Assembly (NCBI GenBank): GCA_026225945.1
Contig: JAMJFZ010001258.1
Span: 13,871,001 to 13,935,000, forward strand
DNA: 64,000 bases
Source of the DNA: Cricetomys ansorgei
Taxonomy: Eukaryota > Chordata > Mammalia > Rodentia > Nesomyidae
Direction of reading: 5' to 3'
Shown here: one piece after another, positions 1-12,419 of the stretch
How the letters are laid out: each line of letters starts with the position of its first letter
Position numbering within the stretch: position 1 is the first letter of the stretch
Position numbers and translations under genes: made by a program
Notes under the pieces: generated by a model
The model's input: the letters and a program-made list of their open reading frames with translations, nothing else
Told to the model about the DNA's origin: nothing
Database searches by the model: none

Positions 1-284
1 TCAGCAGTTAAGAGCACTGACTGCTTTCTCTTCCATCCTGGTTCAACTCTCAGCGCTCACATGATAGCTTACAACCATCTGTAACTCCAGTTCCTGAAGT
101 TCTGATGTTCTCTTCTCATCTTAGAAGGCAAGGAGTCTTTCTGATATTTCTAGGCATTCTAAAGTAGTTCCAGGTATCAATGTAATTTGGAAAAATACCA
201 GGCACACATAGCATATGCTGACATACAAGCAGACAAAATACCCATTCACATAAAATAAAATTTCTTTAAATTAAAAAGGGGGTA

Positions 285-659
285 TTGGATCCCTAAAACT
301 GGAGTTACAGACATTGTGAACCTCAATGTGAATGCTGGAAATCGAACCCAGGTCCTCTGGAAGAGCAGTGTTCCTAACCCCTGAGCCATCTCTCTAATCC
401 CTGGACATGGTGTTTTGAGGTTTGCTGTGCTTTGATTTGTTTTTAGATTTATTTTTATTGTATGTGAATGGGTGTTTTGCCTGCATGTATGTATCTGTGC
501 ACACATGTGCCTGGGGCCCATGGGAACAGTAGAGGGCACAGGATTCCCTGGAACTGAAGTTTCAGGTGGTTGTGAGCCACCAAGTGGGTGCTGGGAATCA
601 ATCTCAGTTGTCTGGAAGAGCAACAAGTGCTCTTCCCCACTGACCATCTCTCCAGCCCT
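285..659 (-). repeat. Two B2/B3-type SINEs
   Basis: Two minus-strand copies lie at about 285-401 and 443-659. Each ends on the plus strand with the complement of the tRNA-derived head of B2 (wording like gagccatctctctaatccc and gaccatctctccagccc). Each also contains the typical ctggaactgaagtt and gtgggtgctgggaatc blocks. The short open frames across 246-663 on both strands come from these repeats. Confidence 0.8.
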
Positions 660-699
660 TTAAATAAAGTGTCTCTATTTCTATCTCAGGTATGTACAT

Positions 700-701
<2 letters not shown>

Positions 702-736
<35 letters not shown>
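702..736. repeat. (TG)n microsatellite
   Basis: An uninterrupted run of about 17 TG dinucleotides, followed by an acacatacatatata tail. Confidence 0.95.
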
Positions 737-738
<2 letters not shown>

Positions 739-1024
739 ACATACATATATAGAGAGAAGAATGTGGTAATCTTTTGGGTTAAGCCTGTAAATCTGATGCC
801 AGTTTAAGTGTCCTTGGGTACCAAGAACAATTCTAAATTTCTCTAATTCTCATTATTACTGGAAACATGATTATTGTTTTAATTAGGGATTCTTTCATGT
901 TTATTTTATTTGTGTGTATGTGTACGTAAGGGCACACACATGTGGTAATCAGACAACAACCTGAGGGAGTCAATTCTCTTCTTCCACCATGTGCGCCCAG
1001 GGCTTGGACCCAGTGGTCAGGTGT

Positions 1025-1372
1025 AGTGGTTTGAATGAAAGTGCCTCCATAGGCTCATATATTTGAATGCTTAGTTACCAGGGAGTAGAACTGTTAGAGG
1101 ATTAGAAGAATTAGGAGGTGTGGCCTTGTTGGAAGAAGTATGTCACTGGAAGTAGACTTTGGGGTTCCAAAAGCCCATGCCAGACCCAGTTTCTCTCTGT
1201 CTGCTGCCAACAGATCAGATGTGGCTCTCAGCTACCACTCAAGCACATGTACCTCCATGCTCCCGCCATGATGATAACAGACTAACTGTAAGCCCCAACT
1301 AAATGCTTTCTTTCATACGAGCTGCTTTAGTCATGGTGTCTCTTCACAGCAATAGAACAGTGACTAAGATAC
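1025..1372 (+). repeat. Rodent interspersed repeat, family not assigned
   Basis: A 350-bp block that starts at gtggtttgaatgaaagtg and ends at cagtgactaagata. It contains wording I know from a very common rodent dispersed repeat (gccatgatgataac, cttcacagcaatagaac). I am sure it is dispersed but not whether it should be filed as an L1 3' end or an LTR piece. Confidence 0.55.
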
Positions 1373-2924
1373 TAGGTTTTATCTACCCACCCACCTTGCC
1401 AGCCCTAAGCTGTTGTTCATTTAAGTTAGACTACAAAATAATGGGTTTCAACTAGCAGGCGGTGGTAATGCATACCTGTAATCCTAACACTTGGGAAGTG
1501 GAGGCAAGAAGACCAGGAGTTTAAAGACAGCCTCAGCTACATATGAAGTTTGAGGCCCTGTGTAAACAAGTAAATGCAATGGGTTCATTCTGGCATTTTC
1601 ACATATATGTCATTATTCTTTGTTCTTATTCACTAACCCACACGGCCCTCTCCTATCTTCCTGGCCATTCTATCTGGTCCTCTGTAGCAGGGCATTTTAA
1701 GTAAGTTTTTTGTCCTTTGTAGCCTTTCTTATGAATGGATGCTGCTTGGACTTCTGGGAATTTTGCTTAGAACATAAAGAAGGCAGTGGGCAGGTGGTGG
1801 GTTGGTTTGTGAGATGCTAGCAGCTCCTGTTATCCAAGCTAAGGACAGACAAAAGGGCAGTGAACATTCCCTCTTTCTCTCTTTCAAGGCTGCCTGAAGA
1901 ACAGTGAAGATTAATTTCTTTCTATTTTTCCCTTCTCTTTCCTGGGCTAGAGGGTGAAAAAGACACAGTGGGAATCTGTTACAAGTTAGGAATCTGTCAC
2001 AAGTTAGGAATCTGTTACGGTAGCAGTCAGTTTCAGGAGTCAGAGCCCCGGGGAGTTCCAGACTCTTTTCAGTTACAGTCCTCTATCCCCTCAAGCAGAT
2101 TCTCTCTTCTTTCCTTTTGGCTTGGTTTATTTGTTTATCATGTATAACTTGTTTATGCATAGGTATACATCACATGCACATGTGAAAGTCAGAGGACAAC
2201 TGTGGAATTGGTTCGCTCCTTCCATTTTTATGCAGGTTGCAAAGATCAAACTCAGGTTATCAGAATTTCAAAGCAAACTCTTAACCCACTAAGCCACCTT
2301 ACCAGCCACTGGCTTTACAGGTGTTATTTTTTTCTTCTTCATTGGATGTGTGTGTGTAGTATGCATGAGTGTATATATACATGTTCACAGATGTGTAGAG
2401 ACCTGAAGTTGATATTGGGCATCTACTGCCATCGCTCTTCCACCTTATCCTCAGAGGTAGAGCACTCAATCAACCCCAGAGCTCAGTGATATGAGTGGTT
2501 ACACTAGCTAACTTGCTCCAGGTATCCCTGCCTCTGCCTTCCAAGGCACTGATTACAGGCTTTACCCACTCGGTCACTTCACCAGCTCTGGGTAGCCACT
2601 AATCCTTTATATAGGTTCTGGGATCCAAACTCTAGGCCTCTTGCTTGTGCAATGAGCGTTTTAACTGCTGAGCCATCTCCCTAGCCCCTGCCCTTTTAAG
2701 ATGTATTTTTATTCACGTGTACGTCTACATGAATATATAGTATGTGTACAGGTACCCAAGGATAGAAGAGAGTCTGGGATCACCTAGACTAGAGATAGAG
2801 TTGTGAGTTGCCCGGAGAGTACTGAGTACAGAGTACTCAGAGAACCAAACGTGGTCCACTGGAAGATTAAGTACTCTTAACTACCGAGCCATTTCTCCAG
2901 CACCCAGCACCCACCCACCCTTTT

Positions 2925-3055
2925 GGTTTTTGAGACAGGGTCTCAAGTAGCCCAGGTTGGCTTTGAACTCACTGTGTAACCAAGGCTAGCTTTGCACATA
3001 TTCTTTTGCTTCTCTCTCCCAAGTGTGAGGATTACAAGAATGCACCACCATGGCT
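2925..3055 (-). repeat. B1 SINE
   Basis: The complement of B1 (ttttgagacagggtctcaagtagcccagg through to the tgcaccaccatg end), lying about 210 bp downstream of the Gbf1 exon in the direction of transcription. Confidence 0.75.
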
Positions 3056-3261
3056 CCTGCTCTCTTTCGTGTCACATGTATCCCACGATTCTCTTTTCTC
3101 CTCCCTTCTAGTAGGACCTCTTCCTTCCTTTTTCCATCCACTTTCTTCTTTCATCTCTCCCTCCCCTCCCCCTCCCCTACTTAGTTGATTGCTTTTTAAC
3201 CAAGGATGAGATTCCCCTACAACAACTCAGTGACCAGACAGTCTGCCCATTCCCTACTTAC

Positions 3262-3357
3262 CAGTGGTATATGAGTGCTCCATCGGGCATTTCGTTTGAT
3301 GGCACCAACAACAATGTTAATTTCTCCTTGAATGATGTAAATATTCTTATCCACCAT
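3262..3357 (-). CDS. Gbf1: Gbf1, first coding exon (codons 1-32)
   Basis: The product is the start of GBF1, a large Sec7-domain guanine-nucleotide exchange factor. It activates ARF1-family GTPases at the cis-Golgi and ER-Golgi intermediate compartment, recruits COPI, and is a target of brefeldin A. On the minus strand the exon begins at 3367 after the acceptor TTCTGGCAG. Ten bases of 5'UTR follow, then the ATG at 3357 with A at -3 and G at +4. The 32 codons read MVDKNIYIIQGEINIVV and onward to STHIPL, which I recognise as the conserved N-terminal dimerisation (DCB) region of GBF1. The exon ends in phase 0 at 3262 with the perfect donor CTG|GTAAGT. Residue 30 is Ile (ATA), where the mammalian sequence I remember has Thr (ACA). 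The Sec7 and HDS domains lie off the window. Confidence rests on exact N-terminal identity plus matching synteny with Pitx3. Confidence 0.94.
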
Positions 3358-3624
3358 CCTGACAAACCTGCCAGAACAGTTGAGAAAAGATTGGTTAATC
3401 TTTTTTCCCTTTGTTTTTTGTTTGTTTGTTTTTTTGGAGGGGGTGGGTTTGTTTGTTGTTTTTTTGATTTGTTTTGTTTTGTTTTTTTGGTTTGATTTGG
3501 AGGGTTTTTTGTTGTTGTTGTTGTTGTTCTGGGATTAAGTCACACGCCACAATACCCAGCTTTTCCCTTTCATTTTATGTGATGAATGTTTGGCCAACTC
3601 GCACCACCATGTGCATATTTTAAA

Positions 3625-3930
3625 CCAGTACCAGTGTAGGCCACAAGAGGGCCTCAGATACTCTGGGACTAGAGTTACAGATGGTTATGAGCCACCATGT
3701 GGGTGCTGGGACTGGACTCGGGTTCTCTGGAAGAGCAACCAGTTGTAACTCTTAACTGCTGAGCCATCCTTCTAGCCATGTATGGTGGACATAGCTGTAA
3801 TCCCAGCTCCTATGCAATTTAGCAAGACTCTATCTCAAAATAAAAATAATAAAAAAGGGATGGGAATGTGGCTTAGTAATAGAGCACTTGCCTAATGTTC
3901 ATGAGAAACTTGGTCCAAAACCCAGCACTA
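3625..3930. repeat. B2 SINE (-) followed by a B1/ID composite (+)
   Basis: A B2 on the minus strand (about 3625-3776) ends at ctgagccatccttctagcc. It is joined directly to a degenerate plus-strand B1 fragment and an ID-type piece (gtggcttagtaatagagcacttgcctaatg) at about 3776-3930, a composite like B4. Confidence 0.65.
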
Positions 3931-5749
3931 AATCCATTATTAGGTCACTCAAAGCACACTCATGATTAGCCTGACAATGTGAGAAATGTCATTTGACTTT
4001 TCAGTTCCAAGATTTTCCACTTGAAATAAGAGGATGAAGCCCATCTTAAGTTATGAATCTAACTATCTGAAATTATGAATCTAACTTTCCCAGAAATCTC
4101 TGGGAGTTCCAAGTAACTCAAGATACAACTCAAAACTCAACAATATAGCTGGGTGTGATGGTGTATGCCTTTAATCCCAACACTCTGGAGGCAGGAAGGT
4201 GAACCTGTGTGAGTTCAAAGCCAGTGAATTCTAGACCATCCTGGGATACATGAGACTTTTTTTCAAAAAAATTAAAAGAATAACAAATTTTCTTTTCTTT
4301 TTTTTTTAAAGACAGAGTTTTACTACGTAGACCAAACAGCCCTTGACCACACAGAAATCTGCCAGCCTCTGCCTCCTGAGTGTTGAGATCAAAGGTATGT
4401 GCCAAAAAGAATAAAAATTTCTTTAAAATAAGCAAAAGAAATCAAAGAATGAATGTTGCTAAGAAGAATAATTTTAGCCCATTGGGGTCCCTTTAATCTC
4501 AGCACTTGGGAGACTGAGGCAAGCAAGGACAGCCTGAGATACGTAGTAAGCTCCAGGTCAGCCAAGGGTATATACTGAGACCCTGTCTCAGAGGGTAGGG
4601 GGAGACTTGTTTGAAATCACAGTTAAATGTCAACTTAAATATTGCACCCATTCTGACAAGTCAGCTCCAGGAAACTGGACAGTAGTACTGGCATGATCAC
4701 TGAGGATTTCACAGGAAATCTCCAGCAAGACGACTATAAGTGCATGCTTTTGTAAAGCTGTTTCTCTATGAATCTCTGAAACAAAGCTGCAAGCTAATTT
4801 AGTATTGTAACTGCTCCCAAAGGAACTACAACAGATTGTCTTTGCTGCCCAGAATAGCACTTAGAAGAGATATTTAATTCTTTCCCCAGGTGAAAATATT
4901 GAAAACCAGAATTTCTTCTTGGAAATCTAGGGATGCAGTTTAGCTGACAGATACTTGTCTAGCATGCACAAGCTCTGGTTCAATCTCCACCAGCACTTAT
5001 ATAACCAGGCATGATGGCAAACACCTGCAATCTAAGACCACAGTAGGTAGAGGCAGAAGGATCCCAGAACAAACTGGAGACCAACCTGAGTATGTAAGAC
5101 TCTCAAAAAACATTTTTTTCTTGGCATAAATATAACCTAGGAGTATGTAACAACAAATTTACCACTTTCTATTATTTAAAAACTCTTCAGAGCCCCGCAG
5201 TTCATGTAAGTAAATTCATGAGTGAGTTTGAAACCAGCCTTATCTATGTAGTGAATCCCTAAGTCCCTGTCTCAAAAAAAAAGGGGGGGGGGGGAAGAGT
5301 TCTATTGCAAAGTGAAAAAATAAAGGATTGTAATATATGACTATATACCAGTATTTATGTAAAAACAAACCACCATGCAAAACATTACATTTAAAAACAT
5401 ATGTAATATTTAGCATACAAAAAAATACAGAGTCATATAATAGTCAGTATCCAGATTAATGGTACAACCGAAGACTCTGAATGCTTCCCAATCATGTCTT
5501 CTGTCCTTTTGCCTAAAACCCCTACTATTGTAAAACTGATGCTTATTAACTTTTTACTCCTATTTCACTGATATGTACCTTAAAATAATATACAGTATTA
5601 TATGTGTTATATAAAATTAACATTTTATATATTCTTCTGTAATTTTCACTTTGATGTTTTATCTAGGAGTCATCCATGCTCATAAGTACAGTTAATATAT
5701 TTTGAACAGATACATATTTAGATAAATAAATACAAAATAAAGCATCTGA

Positions 5750-6225
5750 AAGTGGGTGTGGTGTGTATGCCTTTAATGCCAGCACTCAGGAGGCAGAGGC
5801 AGGCCAGTCTGTGAGGTCAAGGCCAGCCTGGTCTACACATCATGAGTTCTAAAGTAGCCAGGGCTACACAGAGAGATCCTGTCTCAAAAATATAAATAAA
5901 TAAATAAATAAAAGACCTGGTGAAAAGGCTCAGAGTTTGAGCACTTTCTGTTCTTTCAGAGGATCCAGATTCAGCTCCTAGCATCCACATAGTAGTTCAC
6001 AACTATCCATAGGCACATACAAGGTGCACAAACATACATTCAGACAAAACACTCATTACACAGGCAGTGGTGGTGCATGCCTTTAATCCCAGCATTTGAG
6101 AGGCAGAGGCAGGTGGATCTCTGTGAGTTTGAGGCCAGCCTGGTCTAGAGAGTGAGTTACAGGACAGCCAGAGTTACATCAGAGAAACCCTGTCTCGAAA
6201 AACCAAAAAAGAATAAATAAAAGCA
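5750..6225 (+). repeat. B1 - B2 - B1 SINE cluster
   Basis: B1 at about 5750-5910 with a taaa-rich tail, a degenerate B2 at about 5915-6060, and a well-kept B1 at about 6062-6225. The last shows the RNA polymerase III A-box region, the ctttaatcccagca block and the ccctgtctcgaaaaacc end. Confidence 0.85.
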
Positions 6226-6547
6226 TAAGCCACCACATCCAGCAATTTAAAATTTTTTAATCCAAATAAATAAACAAAGGGTCTAAGCAGGTAGATCCAA
6301 ACTCATAATCAGCTAACTAAAGAGAAAATGCTATGAAATTAGGATATAGTCAAACCTTTATCTGTACTGCTTTGATTTTTTCATAAGAATATTTTACCAT
6401 ATTATCAATATAATTAAACACTAGTAATTAAAAAAAAGAGATATATTGCTTTCATTGAGGAATTTTACAGTTCAATAGCATCTAAAAGAAAACTGAGACA
6501 CACAAAGACATTGAGAAAAACATGCCCTCCAAGTAGCTCAGCTTCAG

Positions 6548-6755
6548 GGGCTGGAAGATGGTTCAGCAGTTCAAAGCACTGGCTCATCTTCCAGAGGACA
6601 TAGGTTTGATACCAGCACCCAAGTGACAACTCATAATCACCTATAATTCAAGTCCCAGTGGATCTGATGCCCTCTTCTGGTCTCCAAGGGCACCAGTCAG
6701 TCATGGTGCAGACATACATGTAGGCAAACAACCATACACATAAAATAAAAATTTT
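6548..6755 (+). repeat. B2 SINE
   Basis: Begins with ggggctggaagatggttcagcag and ends with the acataaaataaaaattt tail typical of B2. Confidence 0.85.
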
Positions 6756-6824
6756 AAAGTAGCTAAATTTGCATATTTTATATAAGATGAGGCCCCCAGG
6801 AAATGAAAGTCATGAAAACTACCA

Positions 6825-7018
6825 AGGTAGGCATGGTGGCACACGCCTTTAATTCTGGTACTTGGAAGCCAGAGCCAGGTGAATCCCTGAGTTTGGGGCC
6901 AGCCTGGTCTACAGAATGAATTCCAGGACAGCCAGGACTACATAGAGAAACCCTGTCTCAAAAGAAAAAGAGGAGGAAGAGGAGGAAGATGAGGAAGAGG
7001 AGAAGGAGGAAGAGGAGG
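6825..7018 (+). repeat. B1 SINE with a purine-rich (GGA/GAA) tail
   Basis: B1 at about 6825-6965 is followed by a 55-bp run of gagga/agga units at 6965-7018, probably grown out of the SINE tail. Confidence 0.8.
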
Positions 7019-7089
7019 AAAGAAAACCAGATATATGTATATATACTTCCACACCAAAAAACAAAACAAAAACAAAAAAACCCAACCTT

Positions 7090-8220
7090 CAAACCGATCA
7101 AGACCTAACATAAAGCCTCAAACTCTGAAACAGTTAGAGGAAAAACACTTCAAGATATAGGTATAAGCAAGGACTTTCAATGGCACCCTAGTCACTCAGG
7201 AAATAAGACCAACAAACAACATTGATAAATGAGCCCTCATGAAATTGAAAAGCTTCTGAACAGCAAAACAATTAAGTGGGTTACAAACAACAGACTAGAA
7301 GAAAATCTTTACTAGCTATACATTTGACAGAGGACTAACATCTAAAACATACAAGAAATAAACAAACAACCCAGAGCCAGGGAAATGGCACAATCAGAAA
7401 AGCATGAAGATCTGAGTTCAGATTCACAGAACCCAAATAAAGGTGTGACAGCAGGCATGTGGAACCCATGTGCTGAGGAAGTAGGCAGGAAGATCCCCGG
7501 GGCTTGCTGGCCAAGCCAGTCTAGTCAAATAGGTGAGCAGGAAAAGAAAAACTTAGCAAGAAATATGACTAGAACAAGCATTTCACAAAATAGAAAATAC
7601 AAATAACAAATTAATATGAAAAGATGGTTAGCTTCATTTATAATCAGTAAAATGGCAAGATTATATATGCCAGAGATGGTGGTACACACCTTTAACCCCA
7701 GCACCTGGGAGGCAGAGAGGCCGGCAGATCTCAGTGATTTTGAGGCCAACCTGGTTTATACAGCAAGTTGTTCCAGGCCAGCCAGGGCTATAGAGTCAGA
7801 CCCTGTCTAAAAAATTAAATTAAAAAAAGATTATAATGAGATGTCATTTTAGACCTCCAAAATAGTAATGATGACAATAGAGCCAGATAATAATTTAAAA
7901 AATAATGAAATGTAATCCCGGTACTTGGGAGCCCAATGCAAGAGGGCTGTAGGGATTCAAGGCCAGCCTGGGCCACATAATGAATTATAGACCAGACTGG
8001 ACTAACTATAGAATAAGATACTACCTTAAAAACACAAAATAATAATAATGATGCAATTACAATACTTTAGTAAAGACCAAATGGTGAGAGACCGTCTAAA
8101 CTGATACAATTAGTTTGAATAACAATTCAGGATCATCATGTAAAGTTAAAGAACTTCATTTCTTCTATTTCAGTGATTCCACTTCTAGGTCTAGACCTCA
8201 GAGAAATAAATTCTGCAGGG
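7090..8220 (+). mobile_element. Decayed L1 ORF2 3' part, interrupted by two B1 elements
   Basis: Plus-strand wording at about 7090-7380 (caaactctgaaacagttaga, tgaaattgaaaagcttctg and onward) is the C-terminal part of L1 ORF2. It continues at about 7560-7665, 7815-7905 and 8040-8220. B1 SINEs sit inside at about 7665-7815 and 7905-8040. No open reading frame of length survives. Confidence 0.7.
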
Positions 8221-9379
8221 GCGGAGGTGGTGAGACTGTCAGGGCAGAGCTTGAGTGAATTCGAATTCGTTTTTGGTGATGGCCTGGGACTGTTGGTTGG
8301 TTGGTTGGTATTTTGTTTGTTGTTAATGAGGATCTTGCTCTATAACCCAGATGGCCTCAAACTCAAGATACTGGTGCCTCAAGTCTCCTAAATGATGGAA
8401 TTTACAGGTGTGCCCACACCAGGCTCAAAGCCTTTCTCTTTCAAGCCGTGGTTTGCTCCCTCTTTGCCTTGGCAAATGCTACCCCTTTCTTTTCTGAAAG
8501 TTCTTCTCCCTTCTTATCACACTTTTGTAAACTCTTCCTCTTTTCACATTAAAAATCAATAATGGGGCTGGGTATGGTGGCATACGCCTTTAATCCTAGC
8601 AGAGAGGCAGAGTCAGTCAGATCTCAGAGTTCAAGGCCAGCCTAGAGGCCTGAGTTCCAGTCCTGATTCCTTCTACCTAAAGGACTATAATCAAGACTTT
8701 TTTTTCCCCCTTTCTTTCTCGACCTCCTCCCACTCTCACCCCCAGTGCTGGGGATTGAACCTAGGGCTACATGCAGGTGAGCTCTGAACCATGAACTTAT
8801 AACCCTTAATCAAGTTTCTTAATCTTTCTGAGCCTTGGTTAGTTTTCCTACTGTAGCCATATGTGATAATAGACAGGAGGGTTAAATGTTCAGGGCTAGC
8901 CTGGGCTACACTGAAAAGCAAAAAACCCTACAATTCTCCATTACAAAATGAAGACCTTTCCCCTTGGGTTTGCTGTGAGGTATCCAGCATGGCAATGAAC
9001 ATTAGCATCTACTAAACATTATGTTTTTATGATGATGTTTGCTCATGAAGCCTTCCTCAGCTAACTCATTCTCCTAGATAGTATAAGCACATCTTTCCTG
9101 TCAATACATAACACTGTGTACACAGCTCTTTTTAAACAAACCTCAGCTGAACCGCAAGGCACACCGTAATCTCAGCAATGGGAGGCTGAGGCAGGAAGAT
9201 CACAAGCTCAAGGCCAGGCTGGGCTGCACAGTAAGATCCTCTCAAAGAAAGCACCACACCGTGGTTCAGTCATTTGTAACTCCAGTTCTAGGGGATCCAA
9301 CTCCCTCTTCTAACTTCCATCTGCAGCAGGCACACACTGCACACACACATGCATGCAAGCAAAACACTACTGAACTGAG

Positions 9380-10630
9380 GTGTGGCGAGAGGGCACCCAA
9401 AAAACTTACTGAACTCAAGAAGAGTATAGACAGAGTGGGAGTGAAAGTCGAACCGGGAAAAGGCTGGTACTCTGATCTGACCAGGCACAGCTGGAAAATC
9501 CTCTCAAACCTGCTAATCAGGTGACCAACGCACCTTAGGTCTACATGCCATCTCCTCCCTCTGTGGAGATTCTGAGACTGTCTCCAGAACCACACGTAGG
9601 GTGAGCCAATGACCTGTCCAAAACTGCCCATCTTAGAGATGAAAATGAAACAAAGCTTCTCTCTATCCCTCACCTGTAACCACTAAGAACCCACAAGGTG
9701 TAAGGGTGACCAGTGGCAGAGTGGAGCACAGGGAAGCAGCTTGTGTGATGGCCCCACACAGCCTGCCTATCTTCTCTTTGAGGGATCAGCAGGTATAAGA
9801 ACTAGGAAGGCTAGTCTTACTATGCTCAGGTCTTCAAACAGTAGGCCCATCTGCTGAATAAGAAGCAGCTGCCTTCTTCAAAGCAGGGGCTTGCACATTA
9901 CAAGCTCTACTACTTCCTGCCTATCTTCCGCCTGACTCACATCAGTCACTACCAGTACCTGCCTAACATGCATCCACACTCACAGCCTTTGTTTATAAGA
10001 TCTGTCCTCATACTTCTACAATATTTACCCTATTGCTTCTACGATCACAGCCACTACTATTTGGAACAAATCAACACTTCCATGATCATTTCCACTGCTT
10101 TTGGAGTTCAAAGGAGCATATTGCTCTCTGTATTTTCCTTTAGTTGAACAAAGGCCGGAGAAATGTAAAAAGAAGAAACAATAAAGATGAACAATTTACT
10201 ACATTTACTCCATAGCTTTCCAGCATAAAGGTGAAATGGACCTCTCTCCCTTCAACTCAAGCCACCATGAATCCGACATCCAATCACGTTAATCAGTGAC
10301 ACCAACCAACAAGGATAGAGTGTGATCTTTCCAGTGATGCTGTTTATAAATAGTATCTCCTTATAAGCAGGAGCTGTGTCTTCTTCCTCTCTAGCTGCCC
10401 ACCGTAGCCAGAACAAACACTCCGTCAATGAGTGTGATTATTTTAAAGCAGCAGTCAGCCTGACTTCTAGAACACCGGGGAGTATTAAAGAATGGTGAGC
10501 TGAAACTGGAACTGACACCAGCTGCTAAAATGTCTGTCCACAATTTTAATTCCTCCTATGCCAATGAGCATCACTGTTAAGACTGGAACATACTGTTTGC
10601 CTACAGCCACCATTAAAAAGAAGTTTGAGG
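9380..10630. other. Single-copy-looking intronic stretch of Gbf1
   Basis: 1.25 kb with no SINE, LTR or coding exon that I can recognise. It is the longest unique-looking block in intron 1 and so the first place to look for conserved noncoding sequence. The overlapping open frames near 9260-9670 on both strands show no domain. Confidence 0.4.
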
Positions 10631-10634
10631 GCCA

Positions 10635-10795
10635 GATGGTGTGGTGGTGCACGCCTTTAATCCCAGCACTCGGGAGGCAGAGGCAGGCAGATCTCTGAGT
10701 TTGAGGTCAGTCTGGTCTACAGAGTGAGTTCCAGGTCAGCCAGAGTTACAACAGAGAAACCTTGTCTCAAAAAGCAAAAAGACAAAACAAAACAA
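10635..10795 (+). repeat. B1 SINE
   Basis: A full B1 from ggtgtggtggtgcacgcc through gttacaacagagaaaccttg, with an A-rich tail containing caaaacaaaac. Confidence 0.9.
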
Positions 10796-11554
10796 AAACA
10801 AAGAAGTCTGAGTACAACCTTAAAGAAAATTTATGTTAGTGAAATTATTCTTATGTAAAAAATTACATCCCCAGAACTTGAACATCAAATCCAGGGTCTC
10901 TCTCACATGCTAGGTAATAGGTAAATGCTTAATCACTGAGATATACCTCTAACTCAGAAAATAACTTAAGTACCAAAAAAAAAAAAAAAATCCTTTTTTT
11001 TAATGTCTCTATAGTCACCTTCAGGCCCAACTGGTAAAATGCTGTCACAACACCTAAACACCTACCAAGAGACCACACTGCCAATTATACAGAATATATC
11101 CAACTCAGCAGGGTTATACCCAGATGAGCAAAGCAGGTCATCAAGCCTGGTACTTACTGGGCTATCATTCCATTTGTCACATTCAACTACTTCTTGGAAG
11201 ATTTGGCATCTCATAAAAACAGCGTCCTGTACCATTCCCACCCTATTTGTTTAAAACCTACACATATAAACCATAAACACTATCCCCTCTGTTCCTAACA
11301 CACACAATACACACTCCAACACAACTGTTTTCAGGAGAATTAAGTAAGAGAAACTTGGTTCAAAGACTGTCTCATCCTGGGAAATTTACCTTCGACACCC
11401 AGAGACAGTGCCCCACCTGTTACTATCTCCCTGACTACCACGGCCAGGCCAAGCACAGAGCCTCGTCACATACTCAACGAATCCCAGTATGGATGATATT
11501 TGGGGGGAACCAATATCTGCTGAAATTACTTAGGCAGCTTCTACTTTTAACTTG

Positions 11555-11930
11555 GCTACTTTTTTTTTTTTTTTTTTGAGACAGGTTCTCACTATGTAGG
11601 CCAGGCTGGTCTTAGACTCAGAATGCTCTTCCTCAACCCCAAAAGTACTAAGATTATATGGCAGCATATGTCACTACTTTTCAGAAGTATACAGCCAGAC
11701 ATAGTGGTGCAGGCCTGTAAACCCAGCTACTTGGGAAGGATCCCAAGTACAAGGGCTACAGAGCAAGTTCCAGATCAGTCAGGAAAACTTAGCGTGTCTC
11801 AAAATAAATAAATAAAGCACGCTAAGGAGGTGGCTCAGCGATGGACTGCTTGGCTAACATATGTAAGACCTGGGGGCCCATCCCCACTATTGCAAGACCC
11901 TGTGTAATCTGAGCAATCCCAAAGCATATT
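11555..11930. repeat. Inverted B1 pair plus a small ID-like piece
   Basis: A B1 on the minus strand (about 11555-11665, with a 17-T run) and a B1 on the plus strand (about 11690-11815) face each other. A degenerate tRNA-type SINE piece follows (about 11820-11930, aggtggctcagcgatggactgcttggc). Inverted B1 pairs inside introns can form double-stranded RNA. Confidence 0.7.
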
Positions 11931-12086
11931 TCTCCATTTATATGCTCCACGAGGCCTACACTAGTGCCTAAGTATTCTTGAAATAAAGGCATATGAGTTT
12001 CTCACTACACCACACCACATTGTCTCTAGGCTCGAAGTACTCACTACCTCTGACAGACTCCCAGGGCTTTATAACACAGCAATGTC

Positions 12087-12094
12087 AAAGGTCA
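12087..12094 (+). promoter_or_regulatory. NBRE-type octamer AAAGGTCA
   Basis: An exact AAAGGTCA, with TC before it. This is the monomer site bound by NR4A receptors such as Nurr1 and also resembles ROR/HNF4 half-sites. It lies in Gbf1 intron 1 about 5.6 kb upstream of Pitx3 exon 1. A single octamer is weak evidence. Confidence 0.25.
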
Positions 12095-12199
12095 CTTCTG
12101 GGCCATAATCTACACTCTTAGGGATTGGGCCCCAACATTCACTCTGCTTTTCTGACCCTACCATAAGGAGCAGAACATCTCTCATGACTTGCCTATTTG

Positions 12200-12415
12200 T
12201 TTGAGACAGTATCTCATTTAACCCAGGCTGGCCTCTAGCTCAAGAAGTAGCCGAGGATGACCTTGAACATCTGATTCTCTTGTTACTACCTCCCTAGCAC
12301 TGGAAGTACAGGTGTGCCAACATGCCCAATTTATGAAGTGCTGGGGATTGAACCCAGGACTTCATGCATGTGAGGCAAGCGTGAGTGCCCACTGAGCCAC
12401 GTCTCCAGTCCTTTT
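12200..12415 (-). repeat. B1/ID composite SINE (B4-like)
   Basis: The complement of B1 (about 12200-12330) is followed by the complement of an ID-type element (ctggggattgaacccaggac to gagccacgtctccagtcc, about 12335-12415). Confidence 0.7.
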
Positions 12416-12419
12416 CATG

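Larger units (their letters stand above)
1..3261 (-). other. Gbf1: Gbf1 intron 2 (3' part off the window)
   Basis: This is intron sequence downstream of the first coding exon of Gbf1, read on the minus strand. It begins at the splice donor beside 3262 and runs off the left edge. I looked for the next Gbf1 coding exon and did not find it. The stretch is mostly repeats: B2/B3 SINE pieces at about 1-280, 285-401, 443-659, 896-1020, 2165-2310 and 2700-2905, a B1 at about 1453-1567 and another at 2925-3055, and a TG microsatellite at 702-736. The open frames here are SINE-derived and not genes. The parts at 1575-2095 and 3060-3240 have no repeat or gene I can name. Confidence 0.8.

Noticed and set aside
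1..3261. Further Gbf1 coding exons left of 3262
   Set aside because: I searched for the expected continuation of the N-terminal region and found none, so the next exon must lie beyond the left edge.
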